Source: Moorena producens 3L (GTDB lineage: Bacteria; Cyanobacteriota; Cyanobacteriia; Cyanobacteriales; Coleofasciculaceae). From it: a stretch of DNA of 64,000 nucleotides. Shown in pieces: positions 43,169 to 51,963 of the stretch. Position 1 is the first letter of the stretch. Every line of letters starts with the position of its first letter. The notes under the pieces are model-generated. The model was not told the DNA's origin. It did not search any database and was given only the letters and a program-made list of their open reading frames with translations. Made by a program: the position numbers and the translations under genes. The stretch lies in NCBI RefSeq assembly GCF_000211815.1, contig NZ_GL890970.1, forward strand, positions 163,867 to 227,866, in the 5' to 3' direction.

Positions 43169-45019
43169 CTATTTCTTCACTCCAGACTGCACCCGCCACA
43201 GCATGGCATAAATTCCCTGTTGCTCTAACAACTTTTCATGTCGTCCTTGCTCTACTAATTTGCCTTGGTCGATTACATAAATACAATCAGCATTGCGGAC
43301 TGTGGACAACCGATGAGCGATCGCAATGGTTGTGCGATTTTGGGTAATCTTTTCTAGGGAGCGCTGAATGGCGGCTTCGGTTTCATTATCAACGGCGGAG
43401 GTGGCTTCATCTAGAATCAAGATTGGGGGGTCTTTCAATAGTGCTCGTGCGATCGCAATTCGTTGCTGTTGTCCTCCAGATAGTTTCTGACCCCGCTCTC
43501 CCACAATGGTGTCATAGCCTTGGGGCAGCTCCATGATAAATTCATGGGCTTCTGCGGTCTTAGCGGCAGCAACTATTTCCTCGGTGGTGGCATCAAAGGT
43601 GCCATAGGTGATATTCTCTTCTACTGTGCCGTGGAATAAAAATACATCCTGGCTAACTAGACCAATGGCATGGCGTAAGTCTTTGAGCTTGAGCTGTCTG
43701 ATGTCAATTCCATCAAGGGTTATCGAACCTGCTTGGATTTCGTATAGTCTTAATAACAGTTTCACTAAGGTACTTTTACCAGACCCTGTGGAACCTACTA
43801 TCGCGATAGTCTCAGTGGCTGGAATGTGGAGGGAGAGATTTTCTACCACAGGGGGGCGATCACGGTAGGCAAATGTAACATTATTTAATACCAATTCCCC
43901 CTTAACCTCGGACCTAGGCAATGGTGTATCGCCAGAGTGCATGGCAATTGGGGTATCCAGCAGATTCATTACCCTAGTGGTGGATGCCATGGCTCGTTGA
44001 TACTGATCGAGGGTGTTACCCAGTCGAGTTAATGGCCACAGCAAGCGCTGAGTCATGAACACTAAGACACTGTAGGTGCCTACAGCTAGTTCCCCGGCTG
44101 CTGCGGACTTACCACCGTAGAGCAGAATTCCGGTAAACCCAAATAGGATTAACATCCGAATCAAAGGGACAAAGGCAGCAGAAAATGCGATCGCTTTCTG
44201 GTTAGTGTACTGATACCCTAGACTTTGTCTCTCAATCCGCTTAGTTTCATACTCTTCCGCTGTAAAGCTTTTAATGGTAGTAATCCCAGTTAGATTATTC
44301 GCTAACTGTCCATTGAGTAACCCTACCTTTTCCCGCACTGCTGCATAACGAGGAGCAAGCAGACGTTGAAAGGTAATCGAACCCCAGAGGATAAAGGGGA
44401 TAGGGATCACAGTTATCCATGCCACATTGGGAGCCAGGATAAAGAAGCCCGCACTGACAATAATAATGGTTGTGGATATCTGGAGAATTTCGTTGGCACC
44501 AATATCCAGAAAGCGTTCTAGTTGGTTGATATCATCACTCAGGATAGACATCAATCCCCCTGTACTACTATCTTCAAAATACGCTAGTTCCAAGGATTGC
44601 AGATGAGAGTAAGCATCTAGGCGCAATTCGTGTTGAATGGTTTGAGCCAGATTCCGCCACAATCGTTCGTAAGCATATTGAAAGGCAGATTCCAATCCCC
44701 AAACAATAAAGCTCAGGAATGCCAGCAATACCAGTTGGCTAAAGATATCCGTTACTCCTAGATGGGCAATCAAGGAATCTTGTTGTTTGACCACCACATC
44801 CACTGCCATCCCGATCAAGACCGGAGGGGCTAGGTCAAAGATTTTGTTGAGGATTGAGCATGCGATCGCTTTCCAGATTAGGGAACGATGGGGCTGAGCG
44901 TAACCAATCAGCCGCTGGAGGGGAGAGTTAGAATGCTTACGCTGATTTGGTTTTGACGTTAACCTTGAATTGAAAACGGTAATTAACACGACTTGGCAAG
45001 AATTAGAGGATTTTAGCAA
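43169..45019 (-). CDS. ABC exporter half-transporter (TMD-NBD fusion)
   Basis: 616 residues. Six membrane segments lie in the first 340 residues, and the ATPase domain occupies about 370-610. The Walker A motif is GSTGSGKSTL, the signature LSGGQQQR, Walker B ILILDEATSAVD, and the H-loop is AIAHRLS. Half-transporters of this type act as dimers exporting lipids, peptides or drugs. It follows the aldo/keto reductase gene on the same strand after about 95 bases and may be co-transcribed. The first 28 residues before the core are unusual in length, so a later start is possible. Confidence 0.92.
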   Translation of the reverse strand: MLKSSNSCQVVLITVFNSRLTSKPNQRKHSNSPLQRLIGYAQPHRSLIWKAIACSILNKIFDLAPPVLIGMAVDVVVKQQDSLIAHLGVTDIFSQLVLLAFLSFIVWGLESAFQYAYERLWRNLAQTIQHELRLDAYSHLQSLELAYFEDSSTGGLMSILSDDINQLERFLDIGANEILQISTTIIIVSAGFFILAPNVAWITVIPIPFILWGSITFQRLLAPRYAAVREKVGLLNGQLANNLTGITTIKSFTAEEYETKRIERQSLGYQYTNQKAIAFSAAFVPLIRMLILFGFTGILLYGGKSAAAGELAVGTYSVLVFMTQRLLWPLTRLGNTLDQYQRAMASTTRVMNLLDTPIAMHSGDTPLPRSEVKGELVLNNVTFAYRDRPPVVENLSLHIPATETIAIVGSTGSGKSTLVKLLLRLYEIQAGSITLDGIDIRQLKLKDLRHAIGLVSQDVFLFHGTVEENITYGTFDATTEEIVAAAKTAEAHEFIMELPQGYDTIVGERGQKLSGGQQQRIAIARALLKDPPILILDEATSAVDNETEAAIQRSLEKITQNRTTIAIAHRLSTVRNADCIYVIDQGKLVEQGRHEKLLEQQGIYAMLWRVQSGVKK

Positions 45020-45114
45020 AAGTGAGATACACCCTGCTAGAATACCCTAGTCGATTATCCAGGAGAGAAGTGTTTACTATATAACTCAGGTTTTGGGATA
45101 CCAGTTCATTCCCT

Positions 45115-46338
45115 CTAGCTCCATACTTGCTTTGTGCGGGACTTGCCGCCCCCCAAGTCGCGAGACAACTTTTGAACCGGTTCACCTGCCAAGCGTTGAT
45201 GGGCATCGTCTAAAAGAGCAGGAATTTTATCCGCGTGAGGGCTATGGCGCAAACAGTCGCTTAAATCAATTTCCTTGATATTTTCAGCCCTAGTACCGGG
45301 ATGCCAGAAATCGGCATAGCCAAGGAGGTTGTACCGCATTTTTGCATATTCAACCAGGTCATAGGCGATCGCCAGATTTCTTAACCACAGAATCATCGGT
45401 ATATTAATCCCTTTGGGAGTTTTATGATGAGGAGGCAAACCAATATGCCAGGTACGCCACCACTCTTCTCCCAAACGAGCGATCGCCGCCTTCTCCAAAC
45501 GCTCCACAATGGGTGGTAAAATTTCCTCTGCCCGATCTAACAAATCCAATACCTGAACATGTGCGTCAAAATCCGACGGCCGTGCAGCCCCCAAACTCAG
45601 CGTCTTGACCTGATGATGCCTCAGACAAAACAGATCGTTAAACATCATAGGATGAAGGGGATGGCACAATTCTACCAAACGCTTGGGTGGAGTATGCAAC
45701 ATTCCCCCTTTATCCGAGGGGCTAATAATAAATACCCCCATGTCATGACGATCGGCAGCTTCGATGGCTGGCCAGTTGAATTGATTGATGTAGTACCAGT
45801 GCAGGTTAACGTAGTCAAAGCGATCGGTTTCAATGGTTTTAACAATTAGCTCGGTTGGAGCATGAGTTGCAAAGCCGATATATCGAGCCTTTCCTTGTTT
45901 TTGTAGCTCCCGCGCCCGATCTAGGCACCCTCCGGGACACAAGCTATCTTTGAAGGCTTGGGGATCATTGATTCCATGTAGGGTCAGCAGGTCAAGATAG
46001 TCTACCTGCAAAAGAGATAAAGATTTTTCAACTTGACGCTGAAATTCTTGGGAATCTGAAATGGGGGTAATTTTCGTTTGAATTAGCACTTGGTCTCTAG
46101 GTAACTTAGAAAGCGCCCATCCCAACTGCATTTCAGAGGTTCCATAGGTACGACTTGTTTCAAAATGATTAATTCCCACTTCGAGGGAACGACGAATAAT
46201 AGCTTCTAAATTTATCTGATTTTTTTCGGGAATTTCTGAGGGAGAAAGCTCATCCCAGGTGCAGTGAAACCGCATGCCGCCGCAGGAAAAAACGGGCATT
46301 TGCAACTCAGTTCGCCCAAATCTTCGATATTTCATCAC
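45115..46338 (-). CDS. Aldo/keto reductase family protein (COG1453 type)
   Basis: 407 residues. The barrel is recognisable: YRRFGRTELQMPVFSCGGM, then GINHFETSRTYGTSE, ALSKLPRDQVLIQTKI, DLLTLHGI, RYIGFATHA and FIISPSDKGG. Asp/Tyr/Lys catalytic positions appear kept (SRTYG, QTK). A helical C-terminal extension of about 130 residues (HPGTRAENI, KIPALLDDAHQRL) follows, as in the COG1453 subgroup; I see only scattered Cys there, not a full iron-sulphur motif. Substrate unknown. It is upstream of the ABC exporter on the same strand. Confidence 0.88.
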   Translation of the reverse strand: MMKYRRFGRTELQMPVFSCGGMRFHCTWDELSPSEIPEKNQINLEAIIRRSLEVGINHFETSRTYGTSEMQLGWALSKLPRDQVLIQTKITPISDSQEFQRQVEKSLSLLQVDYLDLLTLHGINDPQAFKDSLCPGGCLDRARELQKQGKARYIGFATHAPTELIVKTIETDRFDYVNLHWYYINQFNWPAIEAADRHDMGVFIISPSDKGGMLHTPPKRLVELCHPLHPMMFNDLFCLRHHQVKTLSLGAARPSDFDAHVQVLDLLDRAEEILPPIVERLEKAAIARLGEEWWRTWHIGLPPHHKTPKGINIPMILWLRNLAIAYDLVEYAKMRYNLLGYADFWHPGTRAENIKEIDLSDCLRHSPHADKIPALLDDAHQRLAGEPVQKLSRDLGGGKSRTKQVWS

Positions 46339-46661
46339 TCGCTACTCAATTTCAATTCTTATAATTAAAAGATTTGGCATCCTTACCAGTATAGTTCATA
46401 ACGATATCAGCCTAAGCGCAAGAAAAAATGGCTCATAATATGCATTGGACTAGATATCGGTTGATCGTGGATCGAAACCCCTATAATCTCGTAGGACTTT
46501 AGAAGCAACAGAGTTAATTTGTTAATAGTTTCTCGGTTTTTGTATCAATAAGCCTAGGCTTATTGATGCTTGGGCTTACCCGTGAGGGATATACTTTATT
46601 TTTTAATCAACAGACTCTAACTATAATATCCCTAGACTATAATTCATCAACAAACTAACCA
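46339..46661. other. Intergenic region with a perfect 24-bp palindrome
   Basis: The gap is AT-rich. At 46544-46567 a perfect palindrome with half-site ATCAATAAGCCT is present. It has no loop and no following T-run, so it is more like an operator than a terminator. It is 95 bases before the next gene. Confidence 0.7.
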
Positions 46662-47264
46662 TTGAATACTCCTAGCCACGCCATTATTAACCTTGCTGTT
46701 TTGAATCACCAGGCTCAAATTCAGGCAGCTTTACCCATTACAATTGGTGCTATCTTACCCGATGCACCAATTTTTATCCTTTATATCTGGGCAAAATTAA
46801 TTCGTCGTCAACCAGAGTCCCAGATTTGGTCACAAACCTACGAATTACCCTTTTGGCAAAACCTTGTTGCTACCTTTCATTCCCTGCCCCTAGCCCTGTG
46901 TGGAGTGATGATCAGCCATTACTGGGGATGGCAACTTTGGGAAATTCTTTGTTGGAGTATGATACTGCACTCCTTATTAGATTTACCAGTTCACAACGAT
47001 GATGCTCACCGGCACTTTTTTCCTGTTAGTAACTATCGTTTTATTAGTCCTTTCTCTTACTGGGACCCCAAGCATCATGGTTATACCGTATCCACAGTGG
47101 AAAAATTGTTGGTGTTAGTAGCAACAATTTTTACTTTCTCTATAATTCACTCTTGGATAGGTAAAAGCTTACTAATTGTTGTGAATGTGTTGTACCTGAT
47201 AGCATTTTTATATTTAGTTAAGTCCAAAGTCGTAGAATTGCTATATCCATCAATTAGTAGTTAA
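46662..47264 (+). CDS. Membrane-bound metal-dependent hydrolase-like protein
   Basis: 200 residues with about five membrane segments. The start is TTG at 46662. The N-terminus MNTPSHAIINLAVL and GAILPDAPIFIL, and the central HSLLDLPVHNDDAHRHFFP, match the YdjM/LexA-regulated membrane hydrolase pattern, in which His and Asp bind a metal. The enzymatic role in this family is poorly known. It stands alone; downstream is a hairpin (CCCACATTC/GAATGTGGG at 47283-47313) without a T-run. Confidence 0.7.
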   Translation: MNTPSHAIINLAVLNHQAQIQAALPITIGAILPDAPIFILYIWAKLIRRQPESQIWSQTYELPFWQNLVATFHSLPLALCGVMISHYWGWQLWEILCWSMILHSLLDLPVHNDDAHRHFFPVSNYRFISPFSYWDPKHHGYTVSTVEKLLVLVATIFTFSIIHSWIGKSLLIVVNVLYLIAFLYLVKSKVVELLYPSISS

Positions 47265-47282
47265 TCTACCCAAAAAATATAT

Positions 47283-47313
47283 CCCACATTCCTCACGAAG
47301 TGAAGAATGTGGG
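47283..47313. repeat. Perfect 9-bp stem-loop downstream of the 46662 gene
   Basis: CCCACATTC and GAATGTGGG enclose a 13-base loop that itself has CTCAC/GTGA arms. No T-run follows, so it is either a weak terminator or an IS-end-like hairpin. Confidence 0.5.
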
Positions 47314-47391
47314 TTCAGATTCAAACGGTAAGCAATAGCCTACCCTAGGTAATCAAAATTCCACTAATGCCTAGTGCCTAGGGCCTAGTGC

Positions 47392-47748
47392 TTAGTAGCC
47401 GATGTACAACTTGCCAGTATTATTGTCGATTACAAGAGTTTTCAAATCTGCACTAGCAGGAGCAGTAGAAGCATCAGGAAGCTCAGTGATATGAATGGTA
47501 ATTGGATTATTTGAAGTAGAGTGGATTTTCAGAGGGCGATTCTTAGTATCGATATTATTGATATTGTCGTATGCTCCTACAATCATGTACCTTGTAGGAT
47601 CTCCATTTACACCAAAGTCAACACGTGGTCCTGTACCTGTAGCTCCAGAGTGAGAGAATCCTGCATAAGCATTGGCTGGGGATGCAGCACCAACTAAGGT
47701 AAAACATACCAACAATAACGAAACGAAAAGAGATGCAACCTTTTTCAT
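47392..47748 (-). CDS. Small exported protein
   Basis: From the ATG at 47746-47748 the protein has 118 residues. It has a clear signal peptide (KKVASLFVSLLLVCFTLVGAASPANA, cleavage after ANA). The mature part is Thr/Asn-rich (PRVDFGVNGDPTRYMIVGAYDNINN, DNNTGKLYIGY). The 48 codons upstream are open but would hide the signal peptide. I do not recognise the family. An acidic/neutral exported role at the cell surface or in the periplasm is likely. Confidence 0.72.
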   Translation of the reverse strand: MKKVASLFVSLLLVCFTLVGAASPANAYAGFSHSGATGTGPRVDFGVNGDPTRYMIVGAYDNINNIDTKNRPLKIHSTSNNPITIHITELPDASTAPASADLKTLVIDNNTGKLYIGY

Positions 47749-47892
47749 GATGATTTTCTCGGTTTTTTTGATGGCGTACCTAACGGTAATTCTTACCAGT
47801 TCGGCTTCGCCGAAAACTATATATTGGGATATATCCAGAAATAGTTTTGGGAGTATTTCGATGCCACCACTGGTTAGATAATTAACCGCCAA

Positions 47893-48339
47893 AACCAGAC
47901 TATACCATCAAAGCCTAGAGAGTATGTCAAGTTAATAATAAATTAACTATTGGTTAATTAAACTTTAAAATTTAGTTATTTTAAATAGATGTAGGGTGGG
48001 CAGTGCTTTAGACAGATAAAATAAGCAAGTAAATCCCGTTGCTAGGCACTGCCCACCAACGGGATTGTAATAAGTAATAATTAAAGTAAATCATTAACCA
48101 TTACCAAAAAAATTAGGAATGATTAATCTTAGTATTAGACCTTTTGCCCAAGTAGTTTAAAGTTAAGCATTCAGCTATCAGGTATCAGCCATCAGCCATC
48201 AGCTATCAGCTATCAACCATCAGCCATCAGCTATCAGCTATCAGCTATTGGCCTATGGCCAATGGCTTTTCCCCACACTTTCAATTTTATTATAAGCTGT
48301 CAGCTGACAACTGACAGCTGACAGCTGAATACTTACAAG
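47893..48339. repeat. MITE-like element and CAGCTAT tract
   Basis: A GTAGGGTGGGCAGTG-type element occupies about 47991-48062, with a degenerate right arm (CACTGCCCACCAACGGG). 48173-48250 is a run of CTATCAG/CCATCAG heptamers, ending in a GGCCTATGGCC palindrome and CTGACAG units to 48330. No gene was recognised. Confidence 0.8.
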
Positions 48340-48852
48340 TTAGCTCAATTCCGCTCGAATTGTTTCCACCCGTTTCCGATTAACTCCCAAATCGGATTTT
48401 CCTAAACGGGAGGCGGAGCGAACATGGATTACCTTAGCACTGTCATCCAACAAAAATTCTACATCATCCACAAACCCCATTAAAGGAGTAGTGAATTGTG
48501 CGTAAAGATAGTTGTCTGTTTCTTCAATAATTTGTGTTCGTTCTAGGTTTTGGATCACAGTTTTTAGCTTAGCTATTGCTTCGGTAGGGGTTGAGTTGTA
48601 AGCTAAAGGTTCAATACCATGCTCGGCATCTTGGCTATAGCTGCTGACACAGTTAGGGCTATTTGGGCAAGGTGCTAATTGCCCTGAGGACTGAATCCCA
48701 ATATTGGTGGGTTGTTTTCCTGGAAATTTCATCAACGATTCTCCTGAAAGGGCAAAGGTAGATCCTATGGCAACAATAGCGACTAATACTAACGATATTA
48801 ATACTACTAGTATTAGTCTCAAGGGTGATAGTTTTTGGCTTTGTACAGTCAT
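48340..48852 (-). CDS. DUF1499 domain membrane-anchored protein
   Basis: 170 residues. One N-terminal membrane segment (about 11-34) is followed by the DUF1499 domain with the typical LAPCPNSPNCVSSYSQDAEHGIEPL and the middle EETDNYLYAQFTTPLMGFVDDVEFLLDD, ending RSASRLGKSDLGVNRKRVE. The domain is common in cyanobacteria and plants, with unknown activity; two Cys are kept (CPNSPNC). Probably faces the periplasm or lumen. The ATG at 48850-48852 fits the family start. Confidence 0.88.
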   Translation of the reverse strand: MTVQSQKLSPLRLILVVLISLVLVAIVAIGSTFALSGESLMKFPGKQPTNIGIQSSGQLAPCPNSPNCVSSYSQDAEHGIEPLAYNSTPTEAIAKLKTVIQNLERTQIIEETDNYLYAQFTTPLMGFVDDVEFLLDDSAKVIHVRSASRLGKSDLGVNRKRVETIRAELS

Positions 48853-49652
48853 AAAGCGTTTGTATCTGGGTTATCAACACAATTGCTGAAAAAGGCAATA
48901 TAAGCATTCAGCAGTCAGCCGTCAGCCGTGAGCTAAAAGCTCACGCTACGCGAACAGCTTTGTGGCACAGGCTTCTAGTTTGTGGCACAGGCTTCAACGC
49001 TGTGACATAACTCAGATTAAACTTTTGCTGACCTGTTTTATTCAAAAGCTGATAGCTGATAGCTGATAGCTGAATGCTTACTAGGCAATATCGGAAAGAG
49101 GTCTGGAGTTTGATTGGACAATAAAACAAGACCTCCTAGGTTTACATCTCAAATACAAACACTATAGTGTATTAGTGTGTCTGTATTATTAATATCATAT
49201 TTGGTTTTGGTTGACTAATTATCCTATTGACTGACAAAACTCCGTAAGCATTCAGCCGTCAGCTATCAGCCTTGGCCTTTGGCTGATAGCTGATAGCACA
49301 TCAAGTAGCGTGCGCGTAGCGCATAAGCTGATAGCTGACAAAACTCCTAAAACCATTGATGTGACGTAGGAAGCGGTGGAGGGGTAGTGAAGCCCAACAA
49401 AACCCTTGCCAGGGTTGGATTTCACTTAAAAGTAACAATTCGATTAATAGCATAACTAATACATCAATTTACTAGTACACTCAGATCAAATGCATAGGGC
49501 AAACACCCTCACCACTGCTGTCACCTGGTCTTGCTGGAGAGGCTCTGGATTGTTAATCATTAGCAGACGCTCTAGGGTGCATTGGTGCTCGATTCCTAGT
49601 CAGAAGAGATTGTAAGCTGGTTAAAGCGTTGTGTGATAAATAGGGGTCAACT
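48853..49652. repeat. Repeat-rich and unassigned intergenic region
   Basis: 48903-49085 holds CAGCCGT/TAGCTGA runs, GAGCTAAAAGCTCACGC-type palindromes and two tandem TTTGTGGCACAGGCTTC units (48959-48991). 49246-49345 holds more TATCAGC units with GCGTAGCGC sequence. 49495-49610 has a short minus-strand stretch that reads like the tail of a protein (LERLLMINNPEPLQQDQVTA) without a start, with stops just upstream. The remainder is unassigned. Confidence 0.6.
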
Positions 49653-50420
49653 GTGAAGGAAGCCACTAAGCTACAAATCAAAAACCTACTAACGAAAAAA
49701 ATCAATGAAAAGCTCGACAGATACGCTTCTGAATCAGAATATAAACCATTTGTTGAAGCAATATTTACTAAAGAAAAAATAGTACTCGCATCTAGAATGC
49801 ATTCACTATATACCTCTTTCGGGATGTCTATCTACGAACAAATTGCCCTAATTTTAGCTGAAAGTGCTGGGTACCAGGTAGAAACACAATATGATTTGTT
49901 GGGAGGTATAGACAGAGACACTGAAACCATCATCGATCAAATTTGCTCAGAAATAGAAAAGGAAGAAAGACTGCCTGATAAGACGAATGAAATAAATTTA
50001 ATTAGGAATAGTATTAAGCCAGTAGAGCCTCAAGCAGACCAAGATAAAAGGGTAGATGTTTTTATTACCAAGCAGAATGGCGAGGAACTATATATAGATA
50101 TAACTACTGTCAAACCAAACCGAAAAGAGTTTCGGTCACTCAAAAGAAAAATGCTTCGTTGGTGTGCATTACGGTTTAGCCAAAATCTCGATGCTAATGT
50201 AAGGACTTGTATTGGCATACCTTACAACCCATATTACCCTAATGATTATCAACGTTGGACTGCTAAAGTTTGTGATGTCAAAAATGAATTATTAATTCAA
50301 AATGATTTGTGGAAGGAATTCGCTGGTGAAGATGTCTTTTTAGAACTTCTTGAAATATTTCAAGAAGTTGGTAAAGAGTTAAGGGATAAAATATCAATTT
50401 TTTTGGAAGGACGTTTTTGA
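49653..50420 (+). CDS. Type II restriction endonuclease, TdeIII-like
   Basis: 255 residues, GTG start at 49653. The pattern matches the TdeIII family: SRMHSLYTSFGMSIYEQIALILAE near the middle, and a PD-(D/E)XK-like core RVDVFITKQNGEELYIDITTVKPN (D135 and, spaced 14 later, D149 with K154). TdeIII itself cuts GGNCC; the specificity here is inferred from the family only. It converges on a cytosine-5 methyltransferase gene, which would protect the same sites. A Lys-rich C-terminal helix (KELRDKISIFLEGRF) ends the protein. Confidence 0.7.
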   Translation: MKEATKLQIKNLLTKKINEKLDRYASESEYKPFVEAIFTKEKIVLASRMHSLYTSFGMSIYEQIALILAESAGYQVETQYDLLGGIDRDTETIIDQICSEIEKEERLPDKTNEINLIRNSIKPVEPQADQDKRVDVFITKQNGEELYIDITTVKPNRKEFRSLKRKMLRWCALRFSQNLDANVRTCIGIPYNPYYPNDYQRWTAKVCDVKNELLIQNDLWKEFAGEDVFLELLEIFQEVGKELRDKISIFLEGRF

Positions 50421-50498
50421 GTTACAGTCCAATTATCGCTCCTTTTATATCAGCAATAAAACCAAGGTTAGTCAGACTAAGTGGTTCAGCATTTTTAA

Positions 50499-51788
50499 CT
50501 ATATTGGTAACGATAACTGAATAGCTTTGTCTTGTTCTCTGTGTTCGATTACCATCGTTTCTGAATCGAATTTCCCTTGCAACATCGCAATCAGACATTC
50601 TCCAATGCGGTAAGCCAAATTAACAGGGACCGCATTACCGATTTGTCTGTACCTCGATGATAGAGAACCGGTAAATTCCCAATCATCGGGGAAGCTCTGA
50701 ATACGTGCATATTCCCTAACTGTCAACGGTCGTGTTTCTTCAGGATGACACCGCTCGGTCTGTTTTTGAGCTGGGTTACAGGTTAGAGTAAGGGAAGGTT
50801 CTTGCCAAGAAAGCCGCCTAGCCATACCGGTTTTGCCGCCACCGAGATAGAAACTCTTTTTCATATACTCTTTTTGAAGCTCTATTGGTAAGTTCCGCCA
50901 ATAACCTCCTGGTGGTATTAACTCCATAATTTCTCTCTTGCGGGGAGGGTATTTTGCTCCTATTGATTTAGGGCAATCTTTGAGCACCTCCCTCAGGGAA
51001 ATAGTGTAGTCCTTTTCCTTAGGAAATATTGCGTTTAGGTCTAAGTCTTTTCTGACCGCAATGATAATTACCCTCTCTCGCTTTTGGGCGACATCTAGAA
51101 ACTGCGCTCTGAGCAACTTATAGGTAGGGTTGTAGCCTAAATCCTCTAAGGTTCGCAGCATGGTGGATAAGGTTCTGCCTTGGTCATGTTGGATCAGACC
51201 TCTAACGTTTTCAAGCACTGCTATTTTTGGCTGTACTTCCTTGACGCATCGTGCAAACTCAAAAAAGAGCGTCCCTCTAGTATCGTCAAAACCTTTACCT
51301 AGACCGGCATAGCTGAAAGCTTGGCAGGGCACCCCACCAGCCACAATATCTACATTGTCTTTGTAATTGGTAAAATCAACGTTGGCTATATCCTCAGGTA
51401 TGATTTCCCAGGAAGGTCTATTCAGCTTCAGAGTGTTTACGCAGTCTTTATCAATCTCCACCAGCAGCTTGGTGGTTAAGCCAGCATTCTCAAAACCCAG
51501 TGCCATGCCTCCACACCCAGCAAATAACTCGATTACTCTGAAGCTAGTGGGTTTGCTCTTTAGAACACGAAACTCAACCCCAGTAGCTAGCCCTTGATAC
51601 TTTCTTTGAATTCGTTTTAACTCTTCAATATCAAAAAAGCGGTAGTTTCGTTCAGACCGCTTTGCCCTCAGCAGCTTTTTCTTTTCCCACCTACGTATGG
51701 TATCGGAGGAGACACCCAAGATTTCAGCAGCTTCCTGAACCGTAACTAGGTCTTGAACAGTGCCAGATTTAGTGTTTGCCATACCCAA
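50499..51788 (-). CDS. DNA (cytosine-5-)-methyltransferase with N-terminal MerR-like HTH
   Basis: 429 residues. Residues about 12-62 are a MerR/excisionase-type HTH (TVQEAAEILGVSSDTIRRWEKKK). The methyltransferase follows: motif I ELFAGCGGMALGF (88-99), motif IV GGVPCQAFS with catalytic C155, ENVRGL (193-198), VIII QKRERVII and IX/X RQIGNAVPVNLAYRI. The gene converges on the endonuclease. The HTH and a palindrome 12 bases before the start suggest that the protein represses its own synthesis, as known for M.EcoRII/M.SsoII-like enzymes (different HTH type). Confidence 0.92.
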   Translation of the reverse strand: MGMANTKSGTVQDLVTVQEAAEILGVSSDTIRRWEKKKLLRAKRSERNYRFFDIEELKRIQRKYQGLATGVEFRVLKSKPTSFRVIELFAGCGGMALGFENAGLTTKLLVEIDKDCVNTLKLNRPSWEIIPEDIANVDFTNYKDNVDIVAGGVPCQAFSYAGLGKGFDDTRGTLFFEFARCVKEVQPKIAVLENVRGLIQHDQGRTLSTMLRTLEDLGYNPTYKLLRAQFLDVAQKRERVIIIAVRKDLDLNAIFPKEKDYTISLREVLKDCPKSIGAKYPPRKREIMELIPPGGYWRNLPIELQKEYMKKSFYLGGGKTGMARRLSWQEPSLTLTCNPAQKQTERCHPEETRPLTVREYARIQSFPDDWEFTGSLSSRYRQIGNAVPVNLAYRIGECLIAMLQGKFDSETMVIEHREQDKAIQLSLPI

Positions 51789-51800
51789 TACGCTCTAATA

Positions 51801-51825
51801 TAACCGTTGCATAATGCAATGGTTA
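51801..51825 (-). promoter_or_regulatory. Inverted repeat at the methyltransferase promoter
   Basis: 25 bases with outer arms TAACC/GGTTA, then a G/T mismatch, then inner arms TTGCAT/ATGCAA around one A. All but one pair match. It sits 12 bases upstream of the methyltransferase start codon, on the regulatory side, and suits an operator for the HTH domain of that protein. Confidence 0.6.
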
Positions 51826-51963
51826 CAAAAAACGGGATACAGATCAACTAAATTCCTGAATTACTTTATCCGCCCCCCGCTCCTTTGGTTACGACCTAAA
51901 CCTAGAACAGCTAATGATATAGCTAGTTACTATGTAAGTCCTGTTCGATTCAATCAACTACCA

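Noticed and set aside
49495..49610. Short minus-strand stretch LERLLMINNPEPLQQDQVTA
   Set aside because: Reads protein-like but has no start, is preceded by stops and matches nothing I recognise; too short to call even as a relic.
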